64,000 nt of DNA from Aurantimonas marina (lineage in GTDB: Bacteria > Pseudomonadota > Alphaproteobacteria > Rhizobiales > Rhizobiaceae): contig NZ_JADDXW010000003.1 of the NCBI RefSeq assembly GCF_017183135.1, positions 124,001-188,000 of the forward strand, given 5' to 3'. The translations under genes and the position numbers were made by a program. This document shows, one piece after another, positions 62,841-64,000 of this stretch. Below the pieces are notes generated by a model. The model was given only the letters and a program-made list of their open reading frames with translations. It ran no database searches and was not told where the DNA came from. Positions within the stretch are counted from its first letter, which is position 1. Each line of letters starts with the position of its first letter.

Positions 62841-63932
62841 TTAAGGCGCATCGGCCAGCCCTTCGACGATGCGCCGCCGCTTTTCCCCCTGCTGGAAGCG
62901 GACGATCCGCACCCGGCGCACGCGCCGCGGATCGGCGTCCAGCACTTGGAATTCAAAGCCCGGAACCGCCTGAACGACCTCGCCCCTGGCCGGGATGCGC
63001 CCGAGTTCGGAAAACAAGAGGCCGCCGATCGTGTCGGCCTCGTCCTCGTATTCACTGATATCGAAATCCTCGCCGACCAGCTTCCTGACCTCGTCGAGAT
63101 CGGCCTTGGCGTCGGCATAATAGATGCCGTCGCCACTTTCGGTGATCATTGCGGCTTCGTCGTCATGCTCGTCCTCAATATTGCCGACGACCATCTCGAT
63201 GATGTCCTCCAGCGAGACCAGCCCGTCAGTGCCGCCATATTCGTCGATGACCAGCGCCATCTGCGTGCGCATCGCCTGCATCCGCGCCATCAGGTCCGAG
63301 GCGAGCATCGAGGGCGGAACGAAGAGCACCGTGCGGATAATGCCGAGATCGGCCACCCGCCGGGCGAGGTTGATCTGTCGCAGATCGAGCCCCGACCGGG
63401 CTTTTCTGGCCGGCGGGCCATCGCCGCCGTTGGATTTGGCGGGACGGGCAACACGGGTGATGTGGCCGACGACGTCGCGGATGTGGATCATCCCGCGGGG
63501 ATCGTCGAGGCTCTCGCCATAGACCGGCATGCGCGAGTGGCCGCTGGCCTCGAACTGCTTCATCAATTCGCCGAGCGTGGTCGTGATTTCGACCGCCTGG
63601 ATGTCGGCCCGCGGAACCATGACGTCCTCGACCCGGACCTCCCGCAGCCGCAGGATGTTGTTCAGCATGGCGCGTTCTTCGGGAGAGAAGGCGCCTTCGC
63701 CGTGCCCTGGTTCGAGCAGCGCCTGGGTCAGATCCTCGCGCATCAGATTGGGCATGCGCGGTCGCAGCCTGTGGACAAGACTGCCGATGAATCCCCGCTC
63801 GTTCTTGGGTTTTCCGCTGCGCCGACTTCGATCGTCGCCCGCGCCTCGCTCGCCGCCATCCTCGGCGGCCCCTACCGCGTCGTGGTCGTTCGGACCCGTC
63901 GCGTGCGTCTGAATGCTCATCGTCTCGCTCAT
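62841..63932 (-). CDS. corC: CorC/YbeX-type protein with two CBS domains
   Basis: 363 aa, no membrane helix. Two CBS domains (about 100-215 and 220-275) are followed by the CorC_HlyC C-terminal domain (about 285-360). Motifs VEDVMVPRADIQAVE and FVPPSMLASDLMARMQ are clear. YbeX-type proteins affect ribosome and metal homeostasis; a role in Mg2+/Co2+ efflux is reported in enterics. It starts three bases after the ybeY stop. Confidence 0.93.
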   Translation of the reverse strand: MSETMSIQTHATGPNDHDAVGAAEDGGERGAGDDRSRRSGKPKNERGFIGSLVHRLRPRMPNLMREDLTQALLEPGHGEGAFSPEERAMLNNILRLREVRVEDVMVPRADIQAVEITTTLGELMKQFEASGHSRMPVYGESLDDPRGMIHIRDVVGHITRVARPAKSNGGDGPPARKARSGLDLRQINLARRVADLGIIRTVLFVPPSMLASDLMARMQAMRTQMALVIDEYGGTDGLVSLEDIIEMVVGNIEDEHDDEAAMITESGDGIYYADAKADLDEVRKLVGEDFDISEYEDEADTIGGLLFSELGRIPARGEVVQAVPGFEFQVLDADPRRVRRVRIVRFQQGEKRRRIVEGLADAP

Positions 63933-63935
63933 CGT

Positions 63936-64000
63936 TCAGTCGGTTATCATAACCGGCTTCGGGGGTTTTTCGAGGCTTTCGCGATAGGGGTCCGCAACGC
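63936..64000 (-). CDS. ybeY: C-terminal end of endoribonuclease YbeY, 5' part beyond the window
   Basis: A minus-strand frame enters from the right edge and stops at 63936-63938 (TGA). The last 21 codons read V-A-D-P-Y-R-E-S-L-E-K-P-P-K-P-V-M-I-T-D, which fits the YbeY C terminus (LGxADPY). corC starts three bases later. Only the tail is visible, so the assignment leans on position. Confidence 0.7.
   Translation of the reverse strand, partial: VADPYRESLEKPPKPVMITD

Overview
The window is chromosomal DNA from an alphaproteobacterium, most likely of the order Hyphomicrobiales (Rhizobiales). The basis is high GC content, the Irr-type Fur regulator beside fabA-fabB-fabI, the block ybeY-corC-lnt-praR-metK-trmB next to rimP-nusA-ylxR-infB-rbfA-truB, and the order dut-coaBC-ubiB-ubiE / mutM-rpsT-rhodanese-dnaA-dnaN-recF. 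Genus cannot be fixed from sequence reading alone.

Layout. 1-1243: a lower-GC two-gene cassette on the minus strand, a DUF488 protein and an overlapping partner that runs off the left edge. 1365-11673: mixed metabolic and membrane genes, namely an orphan branched-chain 2-oxoacid dehydrogenase E1 alpha, betB, small DUF proteins, a two-domain potassium channel, gnd, an ABC-2 exporter pair, and a Gre-like factor. 11674-13300: a lower-GC insert carrying a Fic-wHTH protein behind a perfect inverted repeat, tail to tail with gyrB (13330-15765). 15950-20826: cytochrome P450, cspA, a small basic protein, rpsU, cysK and a GGDEF protein. 20840-32774: dut-coaBC-ubiB-ubiE on the minus strand, then mutM, rpsT, a long non-coding stretch with DnaA-box-like sequences, a rhodanese, dnaA-dnaN-recF and a MoeB-like E1 enzyme. 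This is replication-initiation neighbourhood.

32766-42821: TerC-family exporter, a class A penicillin-binding protein with an unusual Cys-rich tail, a D-2-hydroxyacid dehydrogenase divergent from an SH3 secreted protein, irr, a secreted protein of unknown function, fabA-fabB-fabI and a DUF2937 protein. 42977-64000: the translation and RNA superoperon on the minus strand. Read in its own direction it is ybeY(partial)-corC-lnt-praR-metK-trmB, an intrinsic terminator, rimP-nusA-ylxR/L7Ae-infB-rbfA-truB, then an interruption by a chemoreceptor, CorA and a ferritin-like gene, and finally rpsO-pnp.

Most of the window is core housekeeping DNA. The accessory-looking parts are the DUF488 cassette at the left edge, the Fic insert, and the three genes placed between truB and rpsO. 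I saw no tRNA, rRNA, CRISPR array, transposase or recombinase.
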